A stretch of 9,916 bases of DNA from assembly GCA_003171295.1 (NCBI GenBank), contig PMYF01000265.1:6406-16321 (forward strand), given 5' to 3'. The position numbers were made by a program, and so were the translations under genes. The stretch comes from Acidobacteriota bacterium (GTDB taxonomy: Bacteria > Acidobacteriota > Terriglobia > UBA7540). The notes under the pieces are model-generated. The model saw only the letters and a program-made list of their open reading frames with translations. It was not told the origin of the DNA and did no database searches. Of the stretch, positions 1 to 5,696 are shown piece after piece. Positions within the stretch are counted from its first letter, which is position 1, and every line of letters starts with the position of its first letter.

Positions 1-960
1 CTGGTTTACTCGACCTACCTGGGCGGCAGTGGCAACGACGGACCGGGTGGCATCGCAGTGGACAAGAGGGGTAATGCTTACGTGACAGGCGGCACATCTT
101 CCCTCGACTTTCCCACCGCCAATTCCTTGCACAGTAGGTTTGGCGGAGGGAACTTCGATGCTTTTGTCGCCAAACTGAATTGCCTGGGTTCGGCCCTCGT
201 TTATTCCACCTACCTTGGCGGCACCGGTGAAGACGCTGGCGGCAGCATTGCCGTCGACGCGGCAGGCAACGCTTACGTCACAGGCGAAACAACCTCCACC
301 AACTTTCCCACCGCCAATCCCCTGCAGCATAGCCTTGGCGGCCCCTACTCCTACGACGCCTTCGTCGCCAAGTTTAACCCTGCCGGTTCGGCCCTGGTTT
401 ACTCGACGTACCTGGGCGGCAGTGACTTCGACCTTGGGCTTGGCATCGCGGTAGACACGGCGGGCAGCGCTTACGTGACGGGCTGGACGGCTTCACCGAA
501 CTTCCCCACCGCCAGCCCCGTGCAGGGCAGCCTACGAGGATACCAGAACGCGTTCGTCGCCAAACTGAATTCCACTGGTTCGGCCCTGGTTTACTCGACC
601 TACCTGGGGGGCAATTACTTCGACCGAGGGCTTGGCATCGCGGTGGACAGGGCGGCCAACGCTTACGTGGCGGGCTTCACCGGTTCCGACGATTTTCCCA
701 CTGACAATCCCTTGCAGCCCAGCCTGGGCGGCGGCTACGACGGCTTTGTCGCCAAACTGAATTCCCCTGGTTCGGCCCTGGTTTACTCGACCTACCTGGG
801 CGGCAGTGGCTCGGAAGACTATGAGAGGGGCATCGCCTTGGACACGGCGGCCAACGTTTACGTGACGGGCTACACGGATTCCCGCGACTTTCCCACCGCC
901 AATCCCCTGCAGGGCACCAATGGCGGCATGACCTACAACGGCTTTGTCGCCAAGGTCAGT
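1..960 (+). repeat. Tandem repeat of about 195 nt encoding SBBP units
   Basis: The segment CTGGTTTACTCGACC and close variants recurs at 1, 196, 394, 586 and 778, giving spacings of 195, 198, 192 and 192 nt. Conservation at the DNA level is strongest over the STYLGG and FVAKLN codons, which suggests recent unit duplication or gene conversion as well as protein-level selection. The unit lengths differ by whole codons only, so the frame is kept. Confidence 0.9.
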
Positions 961-1290
961 CCCATGAACATTGCGGGGGCTGGTGTTTCTGCCAGGAGCG
1001 TCTCATTTGGCGAACAAAAGGTGGGCACAACGAGTCAGACGCAGACCCTCACCGTTCGAAGCGTGGGAAGTCAACCGCTCACCATTACCTGGGTTGTCAT
1101 CTTGAATTCTTGGGCGTTCAAACAGAGCAATTCGTGCTTGGGGCAAACCCTGGATCCTGGGCAGAACTGCACCATCAATCTCACGTTTAGACCCAGGGTC
1201 CCCGGGCCACAAATGGGGACCTTGCTGATATTAACGAACGTTTATCCAAGCCTACTAAGAATCCCGTTGTCAGGGGCCGGCACAAAGTGA
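1..1290 (+). CDS. SBBP-repeat secreted protein with C-terminal ASH domain (5' truncated)
   Basis: The reading frame is open from the first base and ends at TGA 1288-1290, giving 429 residues of a longer protein whose N-terminus lies outside the window; the GTG at 58 is internal, not a start. Residues 1 to about 320 are tandem repeats of 64-66 residues carrying GSALVYSTYLGG, then (G)IAVD..GNAYVTG, FPTANPLQ and DAFVAKLN. These are hallmarks of SBBP (seven-bladed beta-propeller) repeats common in Acidobacteriota and other soil bacteria. Residues about 330-427 form an ASH/HYDIN-like immunoglobulin-fold domain of the choice-of-anchor D type, with SFGEQKVGTTSQ at its start, two cysteines (NSCLGQ and GQNCTINLTF) and a terminal IPLSGAG. 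Such proteins are normally exported to the cell surface and may bind carbohydrate or protein, but the ligand is unknown. The family call is firm; function is open. Confidence 0.92.
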   Translation: MVYSTYLGGSGNDGPGGIAVDKRGNAYVTGGTSSLDFPTANSLHSRFGGGNFDAFVAKLNCLGSALVYSTYLGGTGEDAGGSIAVDAAGNAYVTGETTSTNFPTANPLQHSLGGPYSYDAFVAKFNPAGSALVYSTYLGGSDFDLGLGIAVDTAGSAYVTGWTASPNFPTASPVQGSLRGYQNAFVAKLNSTGSALVYSTYLGGNYFDRGLGIAVDRAANAYVAGFTGSDDFPTDNPLQPSLGGGYDGFVAKLNSPGSALVYSTYLGGSGSEDYERGIALDTAANVYVTGYTDSRDFPTANPLQGTNGGMTYNGFVAKVSPMNIAGAGVSARSVSFGEQKVGTTSQTQTLTVRSVGSQPLTITWVVILNSWAFKQSNSCLGQTLDPGQNCTINLTFRPRVPGPQMGTLLILTNVYPSLLRIPLSGAGTK

Positions 1291-1414
1291 TTGTCGCTAT
1301 TCAGCGGCTACGTCCGGTCTTGCAGGGTCTTCGGCATCACGACGCCTGAGAGCACAGGAGGCATGGCTCGATGGCAATGGAGTGGGGCGGCCTGCCGTTC
1401 CTGCGGTTGAAAGC

Positions 1415-1451
1415 TGGTAGCCACGGCAAACAGGAATTGTCGTGGCTACCA
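1415..1451 (+). terminator. Strong 15-bp hairpin downstream of the SBBP gene
   Basis: Bases 1415-1429 pair with 1437-1451. The outer 11 bp (TGGTAGCCACG with CGTGGCTACCA) are perfect; one G-U pair and three further pairs continue inward, leaving a 7-nt loop at 1430-1436. It begins 125 nt after the SBBP stop codon. No U-tract follows (the next bases are ACACAAAG), so this is not a canonical intrinsic terminator. It could be a 3'-end-protecting or Rho-associated hairpin, part of a small RNA, or a dispersed palindromic repeat. Confidence 0.45.
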
Positions 1452-1646
1452 ACACAAAGTTTCATCGTTCAGAAGCGGTGCGGCTCATGTCCTGCCGGTG
1501 TGTCAAGAAGCCCTGGCGTGGGCAGCGAGGCCTGCCTTACCACAAGCATGGAAGGCCAACGGGTTGCCTTTGCGAGCGCTGCGAATAGCGGTAGCTATGT
1601 TTTGTGTTTTACCCCGCCACGGTCGCGATGTGGACGGCCGCCGCGG

Positions 1647-1675
1647 GTGGGTTTTTGCGAGTGACCAAAACCCAC
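1647..1675 (+). other. 9-bp hairpin GTGGGTTTT/AAAACCCAC
   Basis: Bases 1647-1655 are the perfect reverse complement of 1667-1675, with an 11-nt loop. It lies about 60 nt upstream of the possible small metal-binding gene at 1734. It may be a leader structure or a weak bidirectional terminator; the sequence does not decide. Confidence 0.3.
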
Positions 1676-1733
1676 AGTTAAATCGAATCTCGATCTAACC
1701 GTGGCTCCCCCGGCGACGCAGCCTGAAGGTGCG

Positions 1734-1952
1734 ATGAACACGTGGCTTGGAAACGAGAAGAAGGTCGTTGCACAGCAGGGCGGGCTCGATCGCAATCGGG
1801 CACCGCAAGTTGCCCAACCGGCACCAGGCAATGCCATGCTCTGTTGCGACGAAGCGATGAAGCCGCGCCTGGTGCACGCTCGCGACCGTCAGGGGCAGAC
1901 GGTCTTTGTTGCCGTCTGGCACTGCCCGAGGTGTGGTCGCACGCTCTCTTGA
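1734..1952 (+). CDS. Possible small zinc-ribbon-like four-cysteine protein
   Basis: This ATG start gives 72 residues; a GTG at 1701 would add 11. A short GAAGGT sits at 1725-1730, 3 nt before the ATG, so initiation support is weak. The N-terminal half is polar and probably disordered. The C-terminal half has a Cys-Cys pair followed by DEAMKPRLV, then about 25 residues later WHCPRCGR near the end. A CC...CPxCG arrangement can form a four-cysteine zinc or iron site. CCxEAMKP resembles the CCGEPM knuckle of desulforedoxin-type sites, here placed before the CxxC rather than after it. No partner is evident. It stands alone, with no gene closely upstream. Overlapping frames in this stretch look like shadows. 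It may be a real small metal-binding protein or a chance frame; I lean slightly to real because of the cysteine motif. Confidence 0.45.
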   Translation: MNTWLGNEKKVVAQQGGLDRNRAPQVAQPAPGNAMLCCDEAMKPRLVHARDRQGQTVFVAVWHCPRCGRTLS

Positions 1953-1965
1953 GCCACGAACTATG

Positions 1966-2008
1966 TTGTTGCGCGTCTTGAAAGGTTTGCGCACGGTGTG
2001 CGCAACAA
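1966..2008 (+). promoter_or_regulatory. TTGCGC inverted-repeat cluster upstream of the beta-barrel gene
   Basis: TTGCGCAC at 1987-1994 and GTGCGCAA at 1998-2005 form a perfect 8-bp inverted repeat with a 3-nt centre. A further TTGTTGCGC at 1966-1974 is complementary to GCGCAACAA at 2000-2008, so a 9-bp alternative pairing exists that excludes the first. The block ends 22 nt before the preferred GTG start at 2031. It could be an operator for a dimeric regulator or an RNA switch; no regulator gene is in the window to support either. Confidence 0.35.
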
Positions 2009-2030
2009 GACGACCAGAAAGGGGGAGGCG

Positions 2031-2543
2031 GTGGTCAAGGCAATCCTTGGAATGCTAATCATGTTACTGGCTTCTTTGCCGGCCTCTGCCCAGATGTCGA
2101 GCGGTTATGGTTACGTGTTTGCCGGGCCGGTGGTGGTGCCCAAGAGCGCATACATCCGTTGGAATGGGGACTTCGTCCATGTCGGGGGAGGAGGGGAAGC
2201 CCGGCTGACGAACCGGTTCGCCCTGGGGGGCGAGATCGGGGCTCTCATGCCGGTCACCAACCAATACGCCATTACAACCGGCCTGGTTTCGGTCACGCCG
2301 GCCTGGCATTTCAGCTCCCGGCATTCCAAAAGCAAATTCGATCCTTTCGTGGATGGCGGACTCTCCCTGCTTTTCGCGAGGGGCGGGGGAATAGCCCTGC
2401 ACTACGGCGGCGGAGCGAACTATTGGCTCAAACGCCGTATCGGCGTGCGATTCGAGTTTCGCGACCACCTCTGGTCACCCGAGGCCGGAGAGACCGTGCA
2501 CCTAGTGGACTTTCGGGTCGGTGTTGTCTTCGGCACGGGCTGA
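2031..2543 (+). CDS. Small outer-membrane beta-barrel-like exported protein
   Basis: I choose the GTG at 2031, giving 170 residues, because the product then begins directly with a classical signal peptide. That peptide has Lys3, a hydrophobic core of residues 5-16, and likely cleavage after ASA at residue 20. A GGGGGAGG lies at 2021-2028, rather close to this start; an upstream GTG at 1998 would add 11 charged residues ahead of the signal. The mature part is rich in Gly and aromatics, with alternating hydrophobic strands such as RFALGGEIGAL, YAITTGLVSVTPAWHF, FDPFVDGGLSLLF, ALHYGGGANYWL and HLVDFRVGVVF. This pattern fits a small outer-membrane beta-barrel of OmpA-like size (about 8 strands). 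Specific function is unknown. The next exported protein starts 51 nt downstream, so co-transcription is plausible. Confidence 0.75.
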   Translation: MVKAILGMLIMLLASLPASAQMSSGYGYVFAGPVVVPKSAYIRWNGDFVHVGGGGEARLTNRFALGGEIGALMPVTNQYAITTGLVSVTPAWHFSSRHSKSKFDPFVDGGLSLLFARGGGIALHYGGGANYWLKRRIGVRFEFRDHLWSPEAGETVHLVDFRVGVVFGTG

Positions 2544-2582
2544 TCGTCCTTAAGGGTGGCACATAGGATTCTCGTTTCTGGG

Positions 2583-2590
2583 AAGGAGGT
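2583..2590 (+). promoter_or_regulatory. Ribosome binding site fixing the PD40 gene start
   Basis: AAGGAGGT lies 4 nt before the ATG at 2595. It is a near-perfect anti-Shine-Dalgarno match and rules in favour of this start over the GTG at 2556. Confidence 0.75.
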
Positions 2591-2594
2591 CTCA

Positions 2595-4208
2595 ATGTTT
2601 AGGCATAAACGTGATGGTACGCTGCTGATTTGTTTTTCCCTCTTGGCATTTACCTTAGTTCCGCGACTGTGGCCGCAAGAGCCCACGGTGCAGCCAGGCT
2701 CACTGCCTATTGCCAAGGAAGAACTGCTGGGTGAATTGTCTCCACAAACCGATGTACCTGGACCCCGCATCGCCGGTGGTCTTTTGAGAGAGTTTTTCTC
2801 CTCGGCAAGTCCGGAAGCAGACTACGCATTCGATCCAGACAGCTTGCGATTCGCGGCTCGGGCCAAACAAGGCACGAAATGGGTTCTCATCGTTGATGGC
2901 AAAGAACGTGGAGTCTTCGACGGCGTGGAATCCATTCTGGTCAGCCCCGGCGGCCGACACGTGAACTACTCGGCCAAGCGGGCGGGCCGCTGGGTCAAGA
3001 TGCTTGACGACAAAGAACTGGGACCAGCGTTCGACGAACTGGGCGGGGGATCCTGGTTATTTGGCGATGTTGACCTTGAGCACTATGCTTACCCCGGCCA
3101 ACGTGGCAAGAGATGGCTAATGGTTGCCGACGGGAGGGAGGGCCCCGAATATGAGAAGGTGGGTCGCCCGTCATTCAGTCGGGATGGTCGGCACCTTGCC
3201 TACGCGGCCAAGCGCATGAAAGGGGAGGAAGTGGTTGTCCTTGACGGCAAGGAAGGACCGGTATTGGAGGCGGCCAATTCGCCGCACTTCAGCCCAGACG
3301 GCCAGCACATGGCATATCGCGCCACGCACGAAAAGAAACGTGAAGCCATTATAACCGATGGCAAGGAAGGGCCCGAATTCGAGGAGGTAGGCGCTCCGAC
3401 CTTCAGTCCTGACGGCCAGCACCTTGCATATCACGCGAAGCTCGACAACAAGCGTGAGGTGGTTGTCATCGACGGCAAAGTGGGACCTGAATTCGAGGAG
3501 ATAGGCGGGTCGCCCGTGGGCCTGAACGTGAGGGGAGACCCGATGGCCTTTGCCCTCAACTGCGGGGACATGAGCAATCCGGTCTACAGTCCGGATGGAG
3601 GGCGACTCGCCTATTTTGCGAAGCGCTCCAAGAAATGGCGAATGGTTGTCGACGGACAGGAGGGGCCCGAGTTCAAGGCAGAGGTTTTTTCCGGCCCACT
3701 TTTCACCGACGACAGCCGTCACGTGGTCTATGTCGCTTTGGAACACTTGGGGAAGGCGCTTGAGGTCCGCAATGACAAGCCTCCCGCAGAGGTTACTGCC
3801 AGCTTCAGTGGTATGGGATTTCCCTTCCTCGAATCACCGGTGATCACCCCAGACGGTCAAAGACTCGCCTACATTTTGGGTGGAGGAGGAGAGCACTTTG
3901 AGTTGGGGAGGACCACGCGGGCTCGCCGGTACGTCGTCGTGGACGGAAAGCCGGGCAAGATGTATGACGCCCTTGCTATCGACCTGGCGTTTAGTGAAGA
4001 CGGGCGCCACATCATCTATTCCGTGAGAGGCGGAGTTGAACAAAATAAGTCGACGATCGTAATCGACGGCAAAGAAGGGAAGCTGTACGACGACGTGGTC
4101 GGGGGGGCCTTGCGAAAAGTCGAGGGCGGCGATTCCTCCCGGCACACTCTCGTTTACATAGCGCGCGAGGGGAAGAACTTCTTCCGTGTGACCCAACCCC
4201 TCCCATGA
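2595..4208 (+). CDS. Exported WD40-like (PD40) beta-propeller protein
   Basis: The ATG at 2595 is preceded by AAGGAGGT at 2583-2590 with a 4-nt spacer, so it is preferred over the in-frame GTG at 2556. The product has 537 residues. It opens with basic residues and a hydrophobic segment (about 9-22), consistent with a signal peptide or anchor; there is no lipobox. The rest is a series of units of about 38-41 residues, each containing a DGKEGPEFEEVG-type turn and an FSPDGQHLAYxAK-type strand. These match the WD40-like/TolB-type PD40 propeller repeat. DGKEG-like motifs fall near residues 101, 138, 179, 217, 255, 293, 353, 450 and 491, with longer insertions between 293 and 353 and between 353 and 450. 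About ten blades suggest one large or two stacked propellers. A binding or scaffold role at the envelope is likely; I see no catalytic motif. It probably shares a transcript with the beta-barrel gene 51 nt upstream. Confidence 0.82.
   Translation: MFRHKRDGTLLICFSLLAFTLVPRLWPQEPTVQPGSLPIAKEELLGELSPQTDVPGPRIAGGLLREFFSSASPEADYAFDPDSLRFAARAKQGTKWVLIVDGKERGVFDGVESILVSPGGRHVNYSAKRAGRWVKMLDDKELGPAFDELGGGSWLFGDVDLEHYAYPGQRGKRWLMVADGREGPEYEKVGRPSFSRDGRHLAYAAKRMKGEEVVVLDGKEGPVLEAANSPHFSPDGQHMAYRATHEKKREAIITDGKEGPEFEEVGAPTFSPDGQHLAYHAKLDNKREVVVIDGKVGPEFEEIGGSPVGLNVRGDPMAFALNCGDMSNPVYSPDGGRLAYFAKRSKKWRMVVDGQEGPEFKAEVFSGPLFTDDSRHVVYVALEHLGKALEVRNDKPPAEVTASFSGMGFPFLESPVITPDGQRLAYILGGGGEHFELGRTTRARRYVVVDGKPGKMYDALAIDLAFSEDGRHIIYSVRGGVEQNKSTIVIDGKEGKLYDDVVGGALRKVEGGDSSRHTLVYIAREGKNFFRVTQPLP
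3243..3584 (+). repeat. Near-exact 114-nt repeats inside the PD40 gene
   Basis: GACGGCAAGGAAGG-type motifs start at 3129, 3243, 3357 and 3471, each exactly 114 nt (38 codons) apart. Stretches such as GACGGCCAGCACCTTGCATAT are shared with few changes. The regular spacing and DNA-level similarity suggest recent blade duplication in the middle of the propeller, while outer blades have diverged in length. Confidence 0.75.
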
Positions 4209-4266
4209 GACTCGGTGCACCAGAGGCCGGATATGAGCCATGGTTGCAGCATATTCGACCGCCAGC

Positions 4267-4345
4267 GTGTGAACTCCTGTTGGTTTCCCACAATGAACTC
4301 TGCACGCGATTCATCGTGGGTTCACACCGTAGGACCTTTACGGTG
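4267..4345 (+). promoter_or_regulatory. Nested inverted repeats, possible structured leader
   Basis: GTGTGAAC (4267-4274) pairs with GTTCACAC (4320-4327) and encloses CCACAATGAA (4288-4297) pairing with TTCATCGTGG (4310-4319) with one A-C mismatch. CACCGTA (4325-4331) pairs with TACGGTG (4339-4345), competing for bases 4325-4327. The block lies 59-137 nt after the PD40 stop and about 270 nt before the Sm-like cluster. It could be a transcript-end structure or a regulatory leader with alternative folds. Confidence 0.35.
4286..4323 (+). repeat. Dispersed hairpin repeat, copy 1
   Basis: This segment aligns without gaps to 5635-5672 (offset 1349) with roughly three quarters of bases identical, including an exact 13-mer GATTCATCGTGGG at 4308-4320. 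Both copies fold as CCAC(A/G)ATG...CATCGTGG stems and both lie between genes. Confidence 0.5.
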
Positions 4346-4611
4346 CTCGCGCTTTGGCACGCCAAGGGGAGGGCCGTGTGGCCCGTTACTCAAGGGCTGT
4401 CGCGCGCTCGCTCTTATGTCGCCAGGGGAGTGCCAGCGCAGGCTTTCAGTGTCAGCGGATTCATGCTCCGTCGCAGCCGCTGTTTCCCACGGCGGCAGAA
4501 CATACTTCGGCGTTTTTGAAGGAGTTAACAAGGAAACCTAGTTGGAATCAAGCGTGCCTGATAACCAGCAGAAGCGCGGTAGTCCAAGGCTCATATCTGT
4601 CAGAGGTGGTC

Positions 4612-5070
4612 TTGAGAAGAATAAGGCTCATTTTGTTATGTGCCATTTTGGTTCCCGTATTGGGAATGGCCCAATCCACACAGGATTCCTGGGACAACCT
4701 GAAGCAGCTGCGCCCGGGGCAGAAGATTGAGGTGGTGGACACGAGCATGAAGTCGCTCCGAGGTCGCTTCGTTTCTGTCTCCGACGAAGCCCTCACGCTC
4801 GAGGTGGGCAAGGGCCAGGAGTCCGTTGAGCGCGCCAAAGTGGTGCGCGTGAGCGTCCGGGACACTTCGCATCGCACGCGCAACATTCTGCTGGGCGCGG
4901 GCATTCTGGGCGGGGCGGCCCTCGCAATCGGGATACCTCTCGCGGAGTTCAACCACAATGAAGGTCATAGTAACGGCGTCGTCGCGGCGCTCATCGCGGG
5001 CGGGTTCGGTGGCGGAGCTGCCATAGGAGCCGTCCCCGGCAGTCGAACGGTGTACCGAGTCAAGAAGTAG
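4612..5070 (+). CDS. Exported Sm-like/SH3-barrel protein with glycine-rich hydrophobic tail (paralog A)
   Basis: I choose the TTG at 4612 (152 residues). AGAGGT at 4602-4607 sits 4 nt upstream, and this start puts the protein in exact register with its downstream paralog, beginning M-R-R-x-R-L; an in-frame GTG lies at 4606. A signal peptide of about 20 residues ends at GMA before Gln21. A conserved QDSWDNL (24-30) leads into a domain at about 36-82 with a GQKIEVV strand, a GRFVSV strand and an ERAKVVRVSV strand. This layout resembles the Sm1/Sm2 motifs of LSm-type barrels. SHRTRN (86-91) is followed by two Gly/Ala-rich hydrophobic segments (92-110 and 122-141) able to enter or cross a membrane, and a C-terminal VYR. 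It is the first of three related genes. Function is unknown; export argues against a cytosolic Hfq-like RNA role. The fold is my inference from pattern, not a search. Confidence 0.75.
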   Translation: MRRIRLILLCAILVPVLGMAQSTQDSWDNLKQLRPGQKIEVVDTSMKSLRGRFVSVSDEALTLEVGKGQESVERAKVVRVSVRDTSHRTRNILLGAGILGGAALAIGIPLAEFNHNEGHSNGVVAALIAGGFGGGAAIGAVPGSRTVYRVKK

Positions 5071-5160
5071 CTGCCTGCCAGGAAGGAAGTGCAGGTGTGT
5101 AGGCCGGCGGAGCTACCGATGAAGTTTGAGATAGCGCCTGTAGCAACAAAGGAGGATGTC

Positions 5161-5622
5161 ATGAGAAGAGGAAGACTCGTATTCGTATTTGTGCTTCTGA
5201 TGCCGGCATTAGCCTTGGGCGAGTCACCCCAGGATTCCTGGGACAACCTCAGTCAACTGACGGGCGGCCAGAAGGTCCGGATCGTGCTGAACGGCGGCAA
5301 GGCCTACACGGGCGAGTTCCGGTCCGTGAACGAAACAGGCATCGTGGTCCGTGGGGAAGCGGGCGAGCAAGTCCTTGAACGCCAAAACGTTCGTCGCGTC
5401 TCGACGAAAGGCATTTCTCACCGGGGCCGAAACGCTCTTATCGGTGCGGCGGTTGCTGGCGGAATAGGTGCGGTGGGGGGCGGAGCTTGCGACTACCGCG
5501 AGGTGATTCCCTGCGGCGGAACCGGAGCCGCCATGATCGGCGCAATTTCGGCGGCCTGGGGCGCGGTAGTCGGCGCTCTGATCCCCACCGGCCGCTGGCA
5601 CGACGTCTACCGCGCGCAGTAG
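5161..5622 (+). CDS. Exported Sm-like/SH3-barrel protein with glycine-rich hydrophobic tail (paralog B)
   Basis: The ATG at 5161 follows AAAGGAGG at 5148-5155 with a 5-nt spacer; the product has 153 residues. It starts MRRGRL and has a hydrophobic signal core (6-19) with likely cleavage near residue 20. QDSWDNL falls at 24-30, exactly as in the upstream paralog. By hand count 33 of 73 residues from 24 to 96 are identical between the two, without gaps. The barrel region (about 36-82) has GQKVRIVLNGGK, YTGEF and ERQNVRRVS, a good match to the Sm1 pattern of hydrophobic strand, (N)G and G-x-F. SHRGRN leads to two Gly/Ala-rich hydrophobic segments (92-109 and 119-141) separated by a loop with Cys110 and Cys118, which could form a disulfide outside the cytoplasm. 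It ends with VYRAQ, echoing the VYR of the first. A 90-nt gap separates it from the upstream gene. Function unknown. Confidence 0.82.
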   Translation: MRRGRLVFVFVLLMPALALGESPQDSWDNLSQLTGGQKVRIVLNGGKAYTGEFRSVNETGIVVRGEAGEQVLERQNVRRVSTKGISHRGRNALIGAAVAGGIGAVGGGACDYREVIPCGGTGAAMIGAISAAWGAVVGALIPTGRWHDVYRAQ

Positions 5623-5634
5623 TTCCTGAGGGTT

Positions 5635-5672
5635 TGCCACGATGGACCGCGCGCTTGATTCATCGTGGGCTC
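5635..5672 (+). repeat. Dispersed hairpin repeat, copy 2
   Basis: CCACGATG (5637-5644) pairs perfectly with CATCGTGG (5661-5668). The segment matches 4286-4323 without gaps, including the 13-mer GATTCATCGTGGG at 5657-5669. It sits in the 74-nt gap between the second and third Sm-like genes, so it may affect mRNA processing or coupling between them. Confidence 0.5.
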
Positions 5673-5696
5673 CAGAACCTGACAAAGGAGGAGCAC

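Larger units (their letters stand above)
1291..1733. other. Non-coding stretch with two hairpins
   Basis: I see no convincing gene here. A 97-codon frame at 1371-1664 has an AGGAGG at 1356-1361, 9 nt before its ATG. However, its product is low-complexity in Ser/Gly/Arg, matches no family I know, and runs through the 15-bp hairpin at 1415-1451. I treat it as chance, while noting the ribosome-binding-site match. The stretch also holds the hairpin at 1647-1675. Confidence 0.5.
4209..4611. other. Intergenic stretch of about 400 nt with inverted repeats
   Basis: I see no gene; open frames here have no family resemblance. It contains nested inverted repeats at 4267-4345, described separately. There is also a GAAGGAG at 4516-4522 with no suitable start codon at normal spacing, and the leader of the Sm-like gene at 4612. 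Confidence 0.5.

Noticed and set aside
1..960. Possible CRISPR-like regular spacing
   Set aside because: The regularly spaced units are coding SBBP repeats of about 195 nt that keep the reading frame, not short repeats with unique spacers.
1371..1664. 97-codon frame with AGGAGG at 9-nt spacing
   Set aside because: Composition is not protein-like, it runs through a strong hairpin, and no motif is seen; kept only as a remark in the intergenic entry.
3171..3746. Reverse-strand frame of 191 codons inside the PD40 gene
   Set aside because: It is antisense to a clear repeat protein; its own repeats simply mirror the 114-nt units.
4354..4611. N-terminal extension of the first Sm-like protein
   Set aside because: The extension is unlike a signal peptide and would bury one; the paralog alignment supports the start at 4612.
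5487..5696. N-terminal extension of the third Sm-like protein into the preceding gene
   Set aside because: It is Arg-rich shadow coding of the upstream gene; AAAGGAGG before 5697 fixes the start.
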